A stretch of 64,000 nt of DNA from Xanthostigma xanthostigma. Its lineage: Eukaryota > Arthropoda > Insecta > Raphidioptera > Raphidiidae. The DNA is taken from the NCBI GenBank assembly GCA_963575645.1, contig OY754475.1:2170001-2234000 (forward strand). The letters are read 5' to 3'. Made by a program: the position numbers and the translations under genes. The notes beneath the pieces are model-generated. The model was given only the letters and a program-made list of their open reading frames with translations, was not told the origin of the DNA and made no database searches. Shown piece by piece: positions 14,144-26,883 of the stretch; positions within the stretch are counted from its first letter, which is position 1, and each line of letters starts with the position of its first letter.

Positions 14144-14555
14144 AATATGTATATATTTAGTAAAAATGGAACTCGGAAATCACCAGCAGAGATATCGAGT
14201 ATGCCGAAAATTCATACGAAAAAAAAAAAACAACAAATAAAATATTATACACGTAAAAAAAGCCGAACGCCTAAAACACATAAAATACGTAAATTATTAT
14301 GAATGCTTATAATCTACGATATTGTGCCCCTAAGCTATTTATATTACGACGACACTGGTAATTCATCACGCCTTACATGCATATATAATATAAAATCGAC
14401 TATTTCTTTTTATTAAAAGTGACCAGTAATATATTTGTCTCTATTTACTGGATTTTTTTTGCTGCAAATTCGTCCTGTTCTAGTGGCAGGTCAAATGATC
14501 TTCTTTATGTGTAAAGAAAGGCGCGACTTCGAAAAAATGCCTTGCAAGTTAATCA

Positions 14556-14592
14556 TATATAAAGAGGAGGATCTTCTTCGGATCTTTGCACT
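14556..14592 (+). promoter_or_regulatory. Core promoter of the 14.7-kb CPR gene
   Basis: TATATAAAG at 14556-14564, with a candidate initiator TGCACT whose A is at 14590. This gives a 5' UTR of about 72 nt with no upstream ATG before 14662. Confidence 0.6.
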
Positions 14593-14661
14593 GTCTTCAC
14601 ATCGTCACAGTTGTTCGGGTTATTGATTACTTCTTCATTGGATTATTTTTATTTGAAAAAT

Positions 14662-16407
14662 ATGAATTGTTTGGTGAGTGAACTGTATGAACTGCTAATA
14701 CTAATAACGCGTCACAAACAAACGAAATTATTTTGATTATTCTTAGCAAACTGTTATTAAAATTTAAACAAACGAATCATCAATAACTCTGAGATTTTCA
14801 ATTTATTTTGACGTGGAAGATATTAATAAAAAAATTGATTTGATTTTGAATGAAGGAAATCGATCAAAAAAATTATTTTGTTGTTATCATTTTTAGATTG
14901 TTTTATGTGCCATAATGGCAGCTGCTGCCGCGGTGCCCCAATTTGGTGCCGCTAGAAAACCGTTCAAAGCTCAACCAGCTTACAGACCACAACCTGCTGC
15001 ACCGAAGTATTCAGCGTCGGCAGGCGCCGGTGGTGGCGCTCATGCAGGCATCCTCAGACAAGCTTCCGACGTCAACCCGGATGGATCTTACTCTTATAGG
15101 TTTGTGTAGTAATTAATAACACAAAACGGGCGTTGTTAAGATACAATTAATAATATTTATCATCATGAAATATTGTTTTGCTTTGGTTTCTAAAAGCCAT
15201 GGGAAAATATATATCCAGAAAGCCCAAATCGTGTTGTGATACAATGTAGCCTCGTCGTGATTACATAAATTAATCCCCTTTTATCTTCATTATTTACACA
15301 TTGTATTTCTTATCTAACGAAATTAATATAAAAGAAGGCTTGTTAAAGCCACTAGTGTCCTGTAATTATATTTTATGGGGCTTACAATAAATATTTTATC
15401 ATGACACTAGGCACTCCATCACGGTTACTAATGTTTTTTACACAAAATTAAAAATATATTATTGCTCTTTAACATTGAACATTCCCAGTGTCAATTTTGT
15501 ATTTTAAACCTAAACTTTTTTGCTAGTCAAATTCAAGGTTATTTTTTAACGTGAAGAACAATTTCAAGTTCAGTGTACCCTCTTGCAGACGGCCAACGAT
15601 TTGTGTAGTATATTAATAAATAAACAAATAAATTATTCATTAATTATTCACAATGAGATTTCAATAAACAAATAGTTAAAACATTGAATTGAATTGTGAA
15701 CAATTATCTTTCTGGACACTTCTTTTCGTTATGATTATTATTTTAAGTAAAATAATAATCATGGTTCTTAATAGGTGCGATTTATTTTCAGCAAGAATAG
15801 CCTAACCTTTTTATGTTTCAGTACTGTTTTGTTTTCTTTTTAATTGCAAGGTGGATTAGCAATTCTAAACTTTTATATGAAGTAAATAATAAAAGATTTC
15901 AATATTGTTCATTTTCACAGTTACGAAACCGACAATGGAATCTCCGCTGACGAGCAAGGTCAACCAGCCGGAGAAGGTCTTGCCGTTTCTGGTAGTTACA
16001 GATACACAGCTCCAGATGGCACACCGATTGAAGTTACCTATGTCAGTGGTGAAAATGGTTTCGAGCCACAAGGAGCCCACATTCCCCAAATACCACCTCA
16101 AATAGCCAGGTTTGTAGAAATCTCTTGTAAGGAATACGCAGGCCATTAAAGCAATTCGTATAACAAAACAACACACAATAATCGCATCTACCATATTGGA
16201 GCAGCTGGACAAAACTCCTTTTAAGTCAAATGACATAATTCTTCTATTTTTACTTCGTATATTGGGAAAGTAAGAAATGTTCTTTGTTGCAGAGCTCTTG
16301 AATATATCAGAACTCATCCAGGACAGGACGAAGGCGTCGGTGTCGCAAAATTCCAACCAAGTCGTCAACCGAGTCGTCCAGCTTTTAACAAATATGGAAG
16401 ACGTTAA
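14662..16407 (+). CDS. RR-1 cuticular protein (CPR family), 172 aa
   Basis: Predicted secreted chitin-binding structural protein of the procuticle. Exons: 14662-14673, 14897-15099, 15921-16109, 16293-16407; phases join cleanly (0, 2, 2) and all introns are GT-AG. The signal peptide is [16 protein letters not shown] (1-16), split by intron 1 after four codons. Residues 17-60 are rich in Ala, Pro and Gly. DGSYSYSYETDNG opens the RR-1 domain at about 66-78; the core [13 protein letters not shown] is followed by [13 protein letters not shown], where the usual Asp of D-E-N-G is Gly. The C-terminus (136-172) carries ALEYIRTHP and ends basic (GRR). AATAAA lies at 16446-16451. Its closest relative in the window is the gene at 31653, which shares ETDNGIS, PDGTPI and ALEYIRTHP but lacks the third intron. 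Confidence 0.93.
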
Positions 16408-19146
16408 TGATTTATTGATCCAGTGAAAAAAAAACTTGTAAACAAAATAAAGAACTAATATGACGACTGAAATCTTGTTGAATTTTGGTATTCGATTTCA
16501 TCTCAATGTTAACATCAAAATACCTTCATCCAATGTTATAAAATTTAGTTATTAAAATCTATTGTACACGGTTTTGTATAAAAATCAATAAAAAAGATAA
16601 TCCACCTAAAGTTTGAGCTTGATTGAATTTGAAAACCGATGTTTTTAATTCCTTATTAGTAAGCAGTAATGCTAATAACAGCAATAACTAATTACCTACT
16701 AAATAAAAAAATGAGGTGTCTTTATTATCCAAGTTCTTGCCTTGTTACAGTATGATTTTTAGCTAGCATTATTATTGGTTTTGAAAATATGATTGGGCTG
16801 TCCACAATTAGAGATTTCTGTTTACATTGATTTCTTTAATTGAATTAATTAAATAATTTAACATATTATGACATACTTTTTTTGTAGATTTTTCCCACAA
16901 ATTAAAATTGCGACAGAAAAAGAACTATTTTATAAATGTTATAATTTACATATTTACCTTCAGTTCGAAAGATTTAATTTATAACAAATTATACAATTAT
17001 TAAGATTTGTTATTGAAAGTGTAAAGAAGAGACCCACCTACTAATAAAACATATAGATGCTTTTCATATTAAAATATCAAACTAGTTTTAAGAAACGAAC
17101 CTAGGTATGATAATACCGAAAGGTTAAGTGATGTATTTTTTCGTTGACCTTTTAAAACACGAATACCTATGTTTTTTTCATAAAAAAATTTCCCAAGTCA
17201 CTTTTTATTATAAAAAAAATTAACAATGCAAGTAAATTTCTGTATTAAAAAACAACAATTAGAATTTTAACCAACTGTTATAAAAAACTAGGGTTTAACT
17301 ACAGAAGCCATTTAAACACATACGCGCTCTAACAGTAACATGTGCTGTACTGATGGTGATGAACAAATCCCAGAGTGTGTGCGGACAAGCAGATAACAGT
17401 AAAATCCAAACTTAAAATTTAAATATTGTTTTCTCTAAAAAATTAGTCGACTTCACTATGATTTATTACAAAACAGTGCAAAACATTCCGACTCATTTTT
17501 GATATATTTCATTTCATTTTTTATTATTTTGTATAATATAACAAATTCCAAATATCTACCCGAGTAGTTTTATAGTATTAAGAATAAAAAAATAAATAAT
17601 GGAAGAGTCAGAAGAACTATGTTATAGTTGACATTATTTATTCAACAATAACAAATTACCATAAATACCGAAACAACAGTTTTCGACGATTTTATTGTCC
17701 TTGTGAATTACACCTTTTATTTCTTGAATTCGATTATTTATTGTTGCGGATTGAATATTTAATTAAACGTAAATGTAAACTTTAAATTAAAATAATATAA
17801 ATTTGACAATAGTTCATATTTTATCTGTATTTTACTATTAATTGTCATCCATAAAAAATCATTCTTTGTACGACCTTGCGAAAAAAGGCACAGATCAACT
17901 ACAGGAAGCCTCATGCGAATCTATAAAATAAAGATTTCAGAATCTCAAGTATTCAAAACTCAAAATATGTTTTTAGGGAAGACAGGTTAAGAAATTATCT
18001 GAGTAGTTCGAGAGAAAGGAAACATTATCCTGAATAAATGAATTAATTACCGTTGAAGATTAAGTTTCATGGCAATTGATTACAAAACCAGAAATGCGCT
18101 TTTAGAATCTATGGAAAACTATATTGTATGCACCTGCTACATAGTAGTATTTTATTAATTTTACGTTGATATTAGAAAAAAATAAATAGTACCAGGTAGT
18201 GTCGTTTATGCAAATTTAAAGCGGGGGAACGTGATATCCTCAAACAGTATTGGTTGACAGACATTTAAATAAAATAATTATTAATAAAAGAACAAAAGAG
18301 TAAGCAAATATCACATTCGATATTTTTTAATATTCAAATAAATTAGCAGATCTGTATCTCTTGCTTAGAAAATTTTACCACAGTACGATTATCACTATTT
18401 GCAAGGATGTTTTGATTATATCAAGAGTCGTTGCACTTTCTTCTTTTCTTTTTTTTGTAAAAAAACTAATAAAAAGATATAAAACGCACTTCAAACAATT
18501 ATTTGTATCTACATTTTTATTGAGCACTTTTGATTCTGGAGCGATATCTGTCTCCACTAATCCTTTTTCATAAATAATATATATATATGGTGAGAAAAAC
18601 TCATAGGAAGGAAATAATTATCAACTGACCGAATTTAAGCAGAAAACCGACTTCTATTTATAGTATATTTAAACAAAGTTGTGGATGCAAAACTCGATAA
18701 GCCATTGATCAAAAAAGCATTTCTGCGTACGTGGTCGACTTAGCTCTATTTCTGTAATAATTATTATCTAACTTTAATACATAGTCTCAAAAATAAAGAA
18801 TAATGATATACATGTGCCAAAAACACATTTCGATTTTTGTAAGTACCAACGTGTTACAAATAAAAGAAAATATGGATAATTTCTAACCGTATGATCAACT
18901 ACTAAAAGAAGTATGAAAATGAAATAATATCAAAGTCTTAAAATCTTGAATTAACAATACAATGTGATACGATCTGAATAATCAATTAGGACTTGACGTG
19001 ATGACGATGCGTAGTTTGATAAAACGTAAAAAGGAGACAGAAAAACTGACCATGTACGCATATATGTCATATTGTAGAGGTATTTATCAAAAAACAGAAA
19101 AAAGCCGACACCCAAAAGTGGGATGAAAAACCAGTTTCGTAATGTC
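16408..19146. other. Intergenic spacer
   Basis: AT-rich spacer of 2.7 kb between two cuticular genes on the same strand. I see polyadenylation signals of the upstream gene (AATAAA at 16446) and otherwise no gene, no clear mobile element and no strong repeat. Confidence 0.6.
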
Positions 19147-19203
19147 TATAAAAGAGCTTGTAAATGATTTTATCCTTTTGTATTTTTTAGATTATCGATG
19201 TGA
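19147..19203 (+). promoter_or_regulatory. TATA box and start-stop upstream ORF of the 19.2-kb gene
   Basis: TATAAAAG at 19147-19154 places transcription start near 19176-19180. The short leader contains ATG immediately followed by TGA (19198-19203), a minimal start-stop upstream ORF 20 nt before the true ATG at 19224. Such elements can pause ribosomes; here that is inference only. Confidence 0.5.
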
Positions 19204-19223
19204 GTGGAATCACTTAATTCGAA

Positions 19224-20849
19224 ATGAAAATTGGGGTGAGTTATAACATTCAATAATAAACCATTTTAACAACTTTAATAGGCTTGAGAACATTGAAATT
19301 CTTTTCATCATTTCGTATATTAAATTCACATTAATAACAATCAATTCTAAAAAAGCCTTACTCATTTATTGCTTAAAATATTTAAAAGTAGCATCTCGAC
19401 AAATGCCTCCCACATAAAAAAACGTTCTTCAGAACAGTCAACAATTATCCTCTTTCTGCAGACATTGGGAGCGGTGTTGCTGTTAGCGGTTACCGTGTCA
19501 GCTCAAATCTTTCAACAACGGCCGGCCGTTTCTGTATTTCGACCCGTTAGCAACGATGCTGGACGATACAGACCCGTGAGCGACGAGGCTGGACGATATC
19601 GACCCGATCCGAGTCGTTATCGACCGTCAAACGAAGGTAGATATCGAGGCAACGATGATGGCAAATACAGACCAGCCGACGATGGGAAATATAGACCGGA
19701 CGGTTTAGGTAAGAGAATTTTCAGATCAGTATTAGAAGCGTTTCGCAATTTCTAATGTCAATGATTATTCTCATATTTAACAAAAAAACGATTTTTAGGT
19801 GGATACTCTGGAGGTGGTGGCCAATATACTGGTGGCGGAGGTCAGTACACCGGCAGTGGCGATGCTGGCGGTTCTGGAGGTCGCTATACTGGAGGTGGCG
19901 GTCAATACACCGGAGGCGGTGGTCAATATACCGGAAGTGGCGATGCCGGAGGAGCGTACAAGGGCAGCGGTGGAGGCAGCGGATCTAAACTTGGAACAGG
20001 CGCTGGATCTCAATCTGGAGCAGGAAGTGGATCAAGATTTGGTTCTGGAGCAGGAAGTGGATCAAGATTTGGTTCTGGGGCCGGATCTCAATTCGGATCA
20101 GGAAGTGGATCCAAATTTAGTTCGGGATCAGGAAGCGGTGGATCCGCATTCGGAGGTGATGCTGGAGGTTTATCGAGTTTAGGAGTTCCACAAGGACTTC
20201 AGCAAGGAAGTGCCGCTGGAAAATACGATAATCGAAACTACGCCATTTTAAAAAAAGTCGAGCAAGTTGAAGAAGATGGCTACCACTACATGTAAGATAT
20301 TATTCGTAAAAGTCTTAATTATTTCGGCGACATGTTTTGTTTTAAATTATTTGTTGAAAAAACTGAGCAGTTAGAATGAAATTTCTGGACAAAAAACAGC
20401 GAATTCGTTTTTGTTGATTTCTTCAGTTTGTACTTTTTGTACATTCAAATTAAAAACATAAATATTGGCGAACATATTGAACCCAAAGTTTCTATTGCGT
20501 CTTAATAGATACAGTTGAAGTCGAGTTCCATTGTTTCAGTAGAAAATGTATAAATAATATTTTAATTTTTTCTATATGAGTACATTTTTTTTTTAGTTAC
20601 GAAACAGAAAATGGGATTGAAGCAGAAGAACAAGGAAAACTCGCCAATAAGGGGTCAGACGAGGAAGCAATGAAGGCTAAAGGGTTCTTTTCTTACACTG
20701 GACCCGACAGTGTTGTATATACGATCACGTACACGTCTGACGAGAACGGATTCTTGCCTCAAGGCGCTCATATACCAACACCGCCACCTATACCGGCGGC
20801 TATACTTCGATCCTTAGAATGGAAGAGATCTATTGGGGAACTTGAATAA
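19224..20849 (+). CDS. Long Gly-rich RR-1 cuticular protein with YRP repeats, 334 aa
   Basis: Exons: 19224-19235, 19462-19708, 19799-20291, 20597-20849 (junction phases 0, 1, 2), all GT-AG. Signal peptide MKIGTLGAVLLLAVTVSA (1-18). Residues 30-86 hold about six (G/S)(R/K)YRP-type repeats in acidic spacers (AGRYRP, DGKYRP). Exon 3 encodes a Gly-rich segment: GGGGQYTG and GSGDAGG repeats, then SGSRFGSGAG-like repeats (about 88-200). The RR-1 domain begins at 251 in DGYHYIYETENG, continues AMKAKGFFSYTGPDSVVYTI and [20 protein letters not shown], and ends near the C-terminus. The Ser in S-D-E-N-G replaces the usual Ala. AATAAA at 20937-20942. It is the paralogue of the gene at 26884. Glycine and tyrosine richness suggests elastic or cross-linked matrix (inference). 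Confidence 0.92.
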
Positions 20850-21784
20850 ACGACAAACTGCCACCAACGAGATTCCAAAAAATATATGATATTTAAAAAC
20901 ACTTCTGAATTTATGAAATGTTACTTATCTATTGAAAATAAACAATTATCACAACTATTTAAAAATATAAACATGTTTTTATTGCCTAAGGTAAACGTCA
21001 CCCACTTTCCACCAGGCAACGATTTTTTGAGAATACTGGTTAACGATACATAATAGATCTACTAAGGTCGCGGTGTTGACGGGGGCGGGCTTCACACCCT
21101 CATTTATTCTAACTTCATAGTTTAAAATATATATTTCAATAACCAGAAAAAAACGAAATCAAGATAGAAACGACATATTCACACATTATTTCAGAGACGA
21201 ATATTAATTATTTGGCATTAAATGTTTAAGTACTGCTGAGTATGATCTAAGAAGATATAACTTTACGGAATGTATGTTTATTTAAAGTGCATCATTTGTT
21301 GTAACCTATTTTCGCTACACAACACCCATTTGATTGTTGTATGTATAAGTGAATCATGCAATTATATATTCAAATTTTCTCTCATGTCAAACCCACAACT
21401 AATTGCGTAAATAATTGAAACATGAAACAATCAGAAACGATTCGATTGCCAATTTGCAACAATTGAACTGGAATTGTTAGAAAATCAACGCCAAAACGCA
21501 TGATGAAAAATTTGAGAAGCTATATTATATTATAAAGACTAGAGTAAACAATTAAAGAAGTGGGCTTCAATAATTATTTATTTGGAACTGTTGCTATTGT
21601 ATTATATAATATACCAACCAAAATTATAAACTGTTAATCTGAAAGATTTATTCTTTTAAAATTGTCTCTCCACTTAAGATAATGATGACAAACCATTAAA
21701 AGTGATTTATGAATCGAATTCATCGTGAAAGTATAAAGGCATGTGGTCCAACATGTGAATCGTTTTTAGAATGGTTCTAATGCA

Positions 21785-22270
21785 GCGATAAGACATTTTT
21801 GCGATTTATGTCTAAAATTAGAAAACTTCAAGAATTTTGAAAAATTCTTATAACTATGATATTCTTCAGACTCTTTAAGAGTTGTAAAAACATTTCGTAA
21901 TCATCAAAAAAGATTTACAATAAGATTTATGTCAATTTGAAAACTTCAAGGATTTTGAAGAATTCTTACCACTAGACTAGATAACGCAGATGGAAAATTT
22001 AATCTATTGTTATTATTATGATATTCGTCAGACTCTTTGGACTCACATAAAAAACATTTCGTAATCATCAAAAAAGAAAATCACGAAACAAAAATAAATA
22101 CCGTCTTGTGAAACACGTCAAACATTTTTAGAATGATTCCAAGAAAAATTTTACAATTTAGAATAAAATTTCTGTGTAAAATGTTTAAAAATGTCAAAGA
22201 ATTTAAAGAATTCATATAAAAATAACATTCATCAGGCAATTTAAAAAAAACACTTCCTAATATTCATTTC
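21785..22270. repeat. Degenerate tandem repeat, about 150 bp, three copies
   Basis: The block AAAACTTCAA(G/A)(G/A)ATTTTGAA followed by GATATTC(T/G)TCAGACTCTTT and ACATTTCGTAATCATCAAA recurs in two clear copies (about 21785-21911 and 21912-22075) and a third weaker copy (about 22145-22270). Divergence indicates an older duplication. Confidence 0.7.
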
Positions 22271-25200
22271 AAAAGAAAAAGAAAACACGCCCATAAAACG
22301 TATACACCATTTGTGATATTCACTTGGAAAAACTTTTTTTCTGGAACCAAGAAGATTTTGTTCTCATCTTTGCAAAGAAACAGGCGTAAATCTCAATAGT
22401 TAGACATAGACAGATATAGTAGACGCTCGACAACACAATAAAGAAATTAAAAACAATGCTTATTAAAATAACCCTATGTGCGTAAATATTTTAATTATTA
22501 ATCAAGGATTCATAAATACATGTTGTAAAATAAATAATTGGGAAATATATTCGAGGCTATGCACAATAGTAACGAACGCTTGTTTAATGATAAAATGCTC
22601 ATCAGTAGCGCTATAAAAATAACTTTATTGTTTATGTCCAAATGTTAAGTAATTATATATACTAAAAAACAGCTAGTTCATTTAAAAAGTTTTCTTTAAT
22701 CCATCGCATTATTTATAATTTAAACGCATTAAGATTTGCGTATAATTTAAGGACAGTTTTTTTTTTAACTTTGTAACTGGAGCAATCCATATATAACACT
22801 TCTAAGAAAAAATTTTAAAGGATGATATCAAATTAAAATTTTATAACAGTGCTATTATGCAAAATTAGCACAAAAACAAATCGATTTCTTAAAAAAACAA
22901 AACCACTAATAATTGTTACCCTGACACAGAAAAAACAACAATAGAGACGTCTTACTGAAAAAGATGCAACAATTATAAAACAATAATATTTAAAAACATG
23001 CGATCTTATTCGATATTAGCCAATAATTAAAAACAATGAAGCAATAAAATTCATTTTTTTTATTTCAGTTTAATGAATTGTTTCTAAGAAGAGGATATCC
23101 GTAATGACCTTTGTTTTCTTTGAAATAGATTCATTATCACGGTTTAATTGTTTTCAACAATCATTTTTTTGACGAATTCAGCTCTATAACTGTTGATATT
23201 AACAGGGTGTGGTGATTGTTTACATTTTTTAAACAATTTATTTTTTTAGGTGGAAATGGATATCCGGCAATTACGTTTTGATTTTAAGGGGTGTATTTCT
23301 TCCAGCTCCGGGTTAAACGTCATTATTCTCGAGCAATTTTTTAAAAAACTTGCATTCGGCCGCTGCAGTAACGGTTTCTTATAATAATTGGTCAATAAAA
23401 ACAAAAATTCTCAAAGCAAACAAATATTAGTTTGATTCCAGTAAGAATCGATTATTGTATTTATTGAGACAACATTCCTGTTAAGTGATACCGAAGATGG
23501 TAGATGTTGAGATAGCATACTAGAGTAATAATAATTTGATAATTGTTGGTCAAGTCAAATTTAATAAAAAAATACGGTTGAGTTGAAAAACAAATTTTAC
23601 GATCTTTCACTTCGTTATTTCAATGCGGAAATAAAATACAATGACCAGTCATCATTTTAATATATTTATTGAATGATGAACTAGAATTTCAAAATGTTAA
23701 TTATAAAATGTCAAGTGCAGCTATGTAAAGATAAGACTATAGATTATAGACGTTTGCTATTAAAGATCATATTAATACTTAAAAGATTTAACCATTTGAA
23801 CCAAAAATCGACAATTTGAAAATATAAACTGGACCTTCGAGAGAGGTATTACGATGTTAAACAATCCTTAATTCACCAACAAAATAATAATAAAAATAGT
23901 TTATTGGCACAAGATCTTACAAATGATTGGTTTGTCAAATACGCGTATTTTGTTACAGAAAATAGTAATTATTTATACGGTACTCCATTAATAGAAAAAA
24001 TTCTTTAACGGCTCTAATTTTTTTATATTCAGTTGCAAAATATTCGGAGGTACCAACAGCCTTGTTTACTGGAAAAAAATGATTAATTGGTCTATTAAAT
24101 AAAAATAACTGCTCTGTTCTGGGGAAACATATAATACAAAATATGCCTTAAGGTCTTAAATTATGCAAATATAAAATAGAGACAGCTGTTTTAATACCAC
24201 TGTTGTTTTAAAATTAAATTTGAAAATGCAAAAAGATGAGTCAGTTCAAAAATTATGCAAGGACATAAGCTGACATTTTGACTGAATTTATAAATAATAA
24301 ATGAGGTGACAAAAATAGATCACAGAAAAGGTACGATGAATAAAGAATCCAAGAATGTGTGTTGAAATTATTTAACAGACACCCCCCTTTGACTTACCAA
24401 GCACGCTGGTAGCCCTTCAAATTCGTATGCTGACCGGATTCGATTTGAAAGTTTAAAAGCTCAAAAGATTTACCCTACGGAATCGAAACCCTTCAAATTC
24501 GTATGCGGAATCGAAAGGCTAAAACGAATTTTTATTTTGGGGTTCAAAAATACACCTAGTTAGAGTAACGGTAGTTCCTGATTATTTTGGTAATTTACAA
24601 ACGATATCAATAATTTATTAATATTAAAACCGCAATGACAGACAATAGTGAAAGAAAGATATATTTGCAGTAAGAATTTCAATCTTGAATTCATATGGAT
24701 GAGAAAAGTGGACTGCGGATATTGTTTTGGATCAGATAACCAGCATATTCAAGTTTTGAAAACACCGCTCACGGACCAGCAGCTATTAATTCAGGTTCTG
24801 TGTGCGGCAGACATTTTTGCAGTTTTCAAGTAATGATTGCGTAACATAGACGCGTGTAGTTCGATGGAAGTCCGTGCTGGTATAGCATGTGCGATTGTAA
24901 CTGTGTTCATTTATTCGCTCTTGGTAGATTTTCTATATTTTTTTGTTAGTCATTATCGTGTCTCGACGGATTATCTAAAAATCATTTCAATAATAATAAG
25001 TACAAGTATATTATAAATGATTAAACTAAATGTATAAATTATTTTCAAATAATTTAAATTATTGGAAAGCGGTTCCAAAGATGAAATGTTCATAGGACGT
25101 TCCCACTGTTGAACGGAACTAGTTCGCAAAGACAGGTCCGTGTAATTATGTAGTCATATTATGTATTTTATGGAAAATAAGAAAGGTATTCGATAGAAAT

Positions 25201-25434
25201 TAGGAGAACATACAGTTACCCAAGTCTATACTTTGCATTTAATGCTAAATCGATTCACTTCATGCCCTGAATGAACTGCTGCACAGCCCTATTCAAACAA
25301 CCAACAATTGTGGGCTCACAAGATGCACTGTATTCTAGATTAAGTAAGGTACAACAATGCTTTCCACCAGCTCAATGTTTGGGGAGAGTGGAATGGAAAC
25401 AAAAAGAGTTGATATAGAATTTACTTCTAGCAAT

Positions 25435-25558
25435 ATAAATATAAGAACAATTTCTTCAATGAAATTAGAATATTTTTTACAGTTGTTGAGTGAACTTTAT
25501 AATTAAGTGTTTTTGTAACAAAAATATGGAAAGAAATATTAATTGTCTACCGGTGAGT
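25435..25558 (+). other. Orphan or alternative first exon
   Basis: TATAAATATAAG begins near 25435. An ATG at 25526 opens nine codons (MERNINCLP) ending at a consensus donor CCG|GTGAGT (25552/25553) in phase 0. No coding exon with its own acceptor follows before the next gene. It would join in frame to the acceptor at 27344 and give an alternative N-terminus for the 26.9-kb gene, or it is the remnant of a lost gene copy. The normal first exon (MKWT, 26884) makes a better signal peptide. Confidence 0.3.
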
Positions 25559-26646
25559 GAAAACTTAAATCACGGATATTCTAATTAATTTATATTTATT
25601 ATAAAAATGATTTGATAGAAGGAAATCAGTTCACTAAAAGTGTACCTATAGTGTTTTTTTAAAACTCTTCGAAACTCGAAAGATTGAGAAATATATTATC
25701 CTGTTAGTTCAGTTTCTGAATTAAAACCCAACTATAACTACACGAAACTATTATGATAGGCTAGTATTTTGGTTGTATTCTTTTAATAGAGTTAAAACAA
25801 TGTCTCAGAAAACACGACTGAAAAGAAAAGAATCCTGGTTATTGCAAAGAGAATCTTTCAACTCATAAAAAAAAATTGGGGTTAATCTATGGTAAATCAG
25901 TCAGCTTGAAACTGAAATACCGTTTTAATATGTATTAAACATTTTTCTTGGGCGCATTCAATAAGTTTTGAGTATCCACATCTACAAAGAATGTTTTTTT
26001 TTTTAAATACTGAAAATTCTTTTTGGACATTACAGAGGGATTATAGATGGATGACGTAGATTCAAGAATATTTTTAAGATTTGTTGAACACCTGTTTTCT
26101 AAATAAAGTTATTTTAAAGGCAAATAAAGAACCGGAAATAAATGTAAAAAAATATTTGATTAGTGAGGACACGTGTGATAGCTTTTTGTTAACACGTGTT
26201 TTTTATTGCGAATCACGCAATTCTTCAGTAAATAATATACCTTCCAAAAGTAATTCCAGGCCAAGTAAATTTCGCTCAGTATTTTAAACAATGTTTTTAA
26301 CAATGGCTAAGTGAATGCGTTATTTTTACAAAATCTATCAAAAATATACCTGCTTATTTGTGATTACTTTCAATTTTCAAAACTCGTCTGATGATGCACT
26401 GTCCAAGACGACGCGATTGGTGATTTATTTGAGTTAGTTTAACTGTTTGATAGCCACTGCAACCAGAATGATCTTACAATACATTTTTTAAACAAAAAGA
26501 TGAATAAATTATATAAAAATGTCCGCCTCGAAGTTGCATCAATAATTATTGGTGTCATCTACCACGCAAAAAGTTCTTTTCTATTTGTGCATCTCTATAT
26601 CTGCCATTTTAACAGGCGGCAAAAGGTTATTGGTTAGCCTTTTCAC

Positions 26647-26768
26647 TATAAAAACATGTGATTATTTTGCAAGACAACACCTCAGATCTTCATTAAAATA
26701 TGTAACTTTATTACTCAAAGATCAGTAGAAATATAAACACATTTTTTACGAACAAAGTTCACTATTTC
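26647..26768 (+). promoter_or_regulatory. Candidate promoters of the 26.9-kb gene
   Basis: TATAAAAA at 26647-26654 with TCAGAT initiator (A at 26684), and a second TATAAAC at 26732-26738 with a possible start near 26761. Either gives a leader containing several ATGs; two are immediate start-stop units (ATGTAA at 26700 and near 26787). Which promoter is used cannot be decided here. Confidence 0.4.
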
Positions 26769-26883
26769 TGGAAGGTGCGAGTGAGATGTAAGAATGCGTG
26801 CATTGGAATGTATTTTCTAAATGAATTAATTGTCACTCTTTACTTGAAGATATTGTGAATATGTTGCTTGTTATAATAGCAAA

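Larger units (their letters stand above)
1..14555. other. Gene-poor left flank
   Basis: No gene could be supported in this 14.5 kb. Reading frames are short and show no family motifs. It contains decayed mobile elements (2778-3148 and 9620-9697), tandem duplications (889-938 and 6328-6698), a tRNA-Gly-like sequence (13541-13613), an ACGT microsatellite and a perfect hairpin, all listed separately. It could be intergenic DNA or a long intron of a gene that lies outside the window. Two stretches, about 7440-7570 and 12000-12280, are less AT-rich than their surroundings but I recognise nothing in them. Confidence 0.6.
20850..26646. other. Intergenic spacer with degenerate repeats and an orphan first-exon-like site
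   Basis: A 5.8-kb AT-rich spacer. It holds degenerate tandem copies around 21785-22270, two short copies of CCCTTCAAATTCGTATGC near 24412 and 24489, and a TATA plus ATG plus splice-donor arrangement at 25435-25558 that looks like an unused or alternative first exon (listed separately). No other coding evidence was found. Confidence 0.55.

Noticed and set aside
15865-16368. A 167-codon minus-strand open frame, the longest uninterrupted ATG-initiated frame in the window after the largest RR-1 exon
   Set aside because: It is antisense to exons 3 and 4 and the intron of the 14.7-kb gene, has no family motifs, and the sense strand has clear RR-1 coding with matched splice phases.
19755-20182. Overlapping open frames in other frames and on the minus strand in the Gly-rich exon
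   Set aside because: GGN-rich repeats rarely form stops in any frame. The frame joined to the RR-1 domain through correct splice phases is the coding one.
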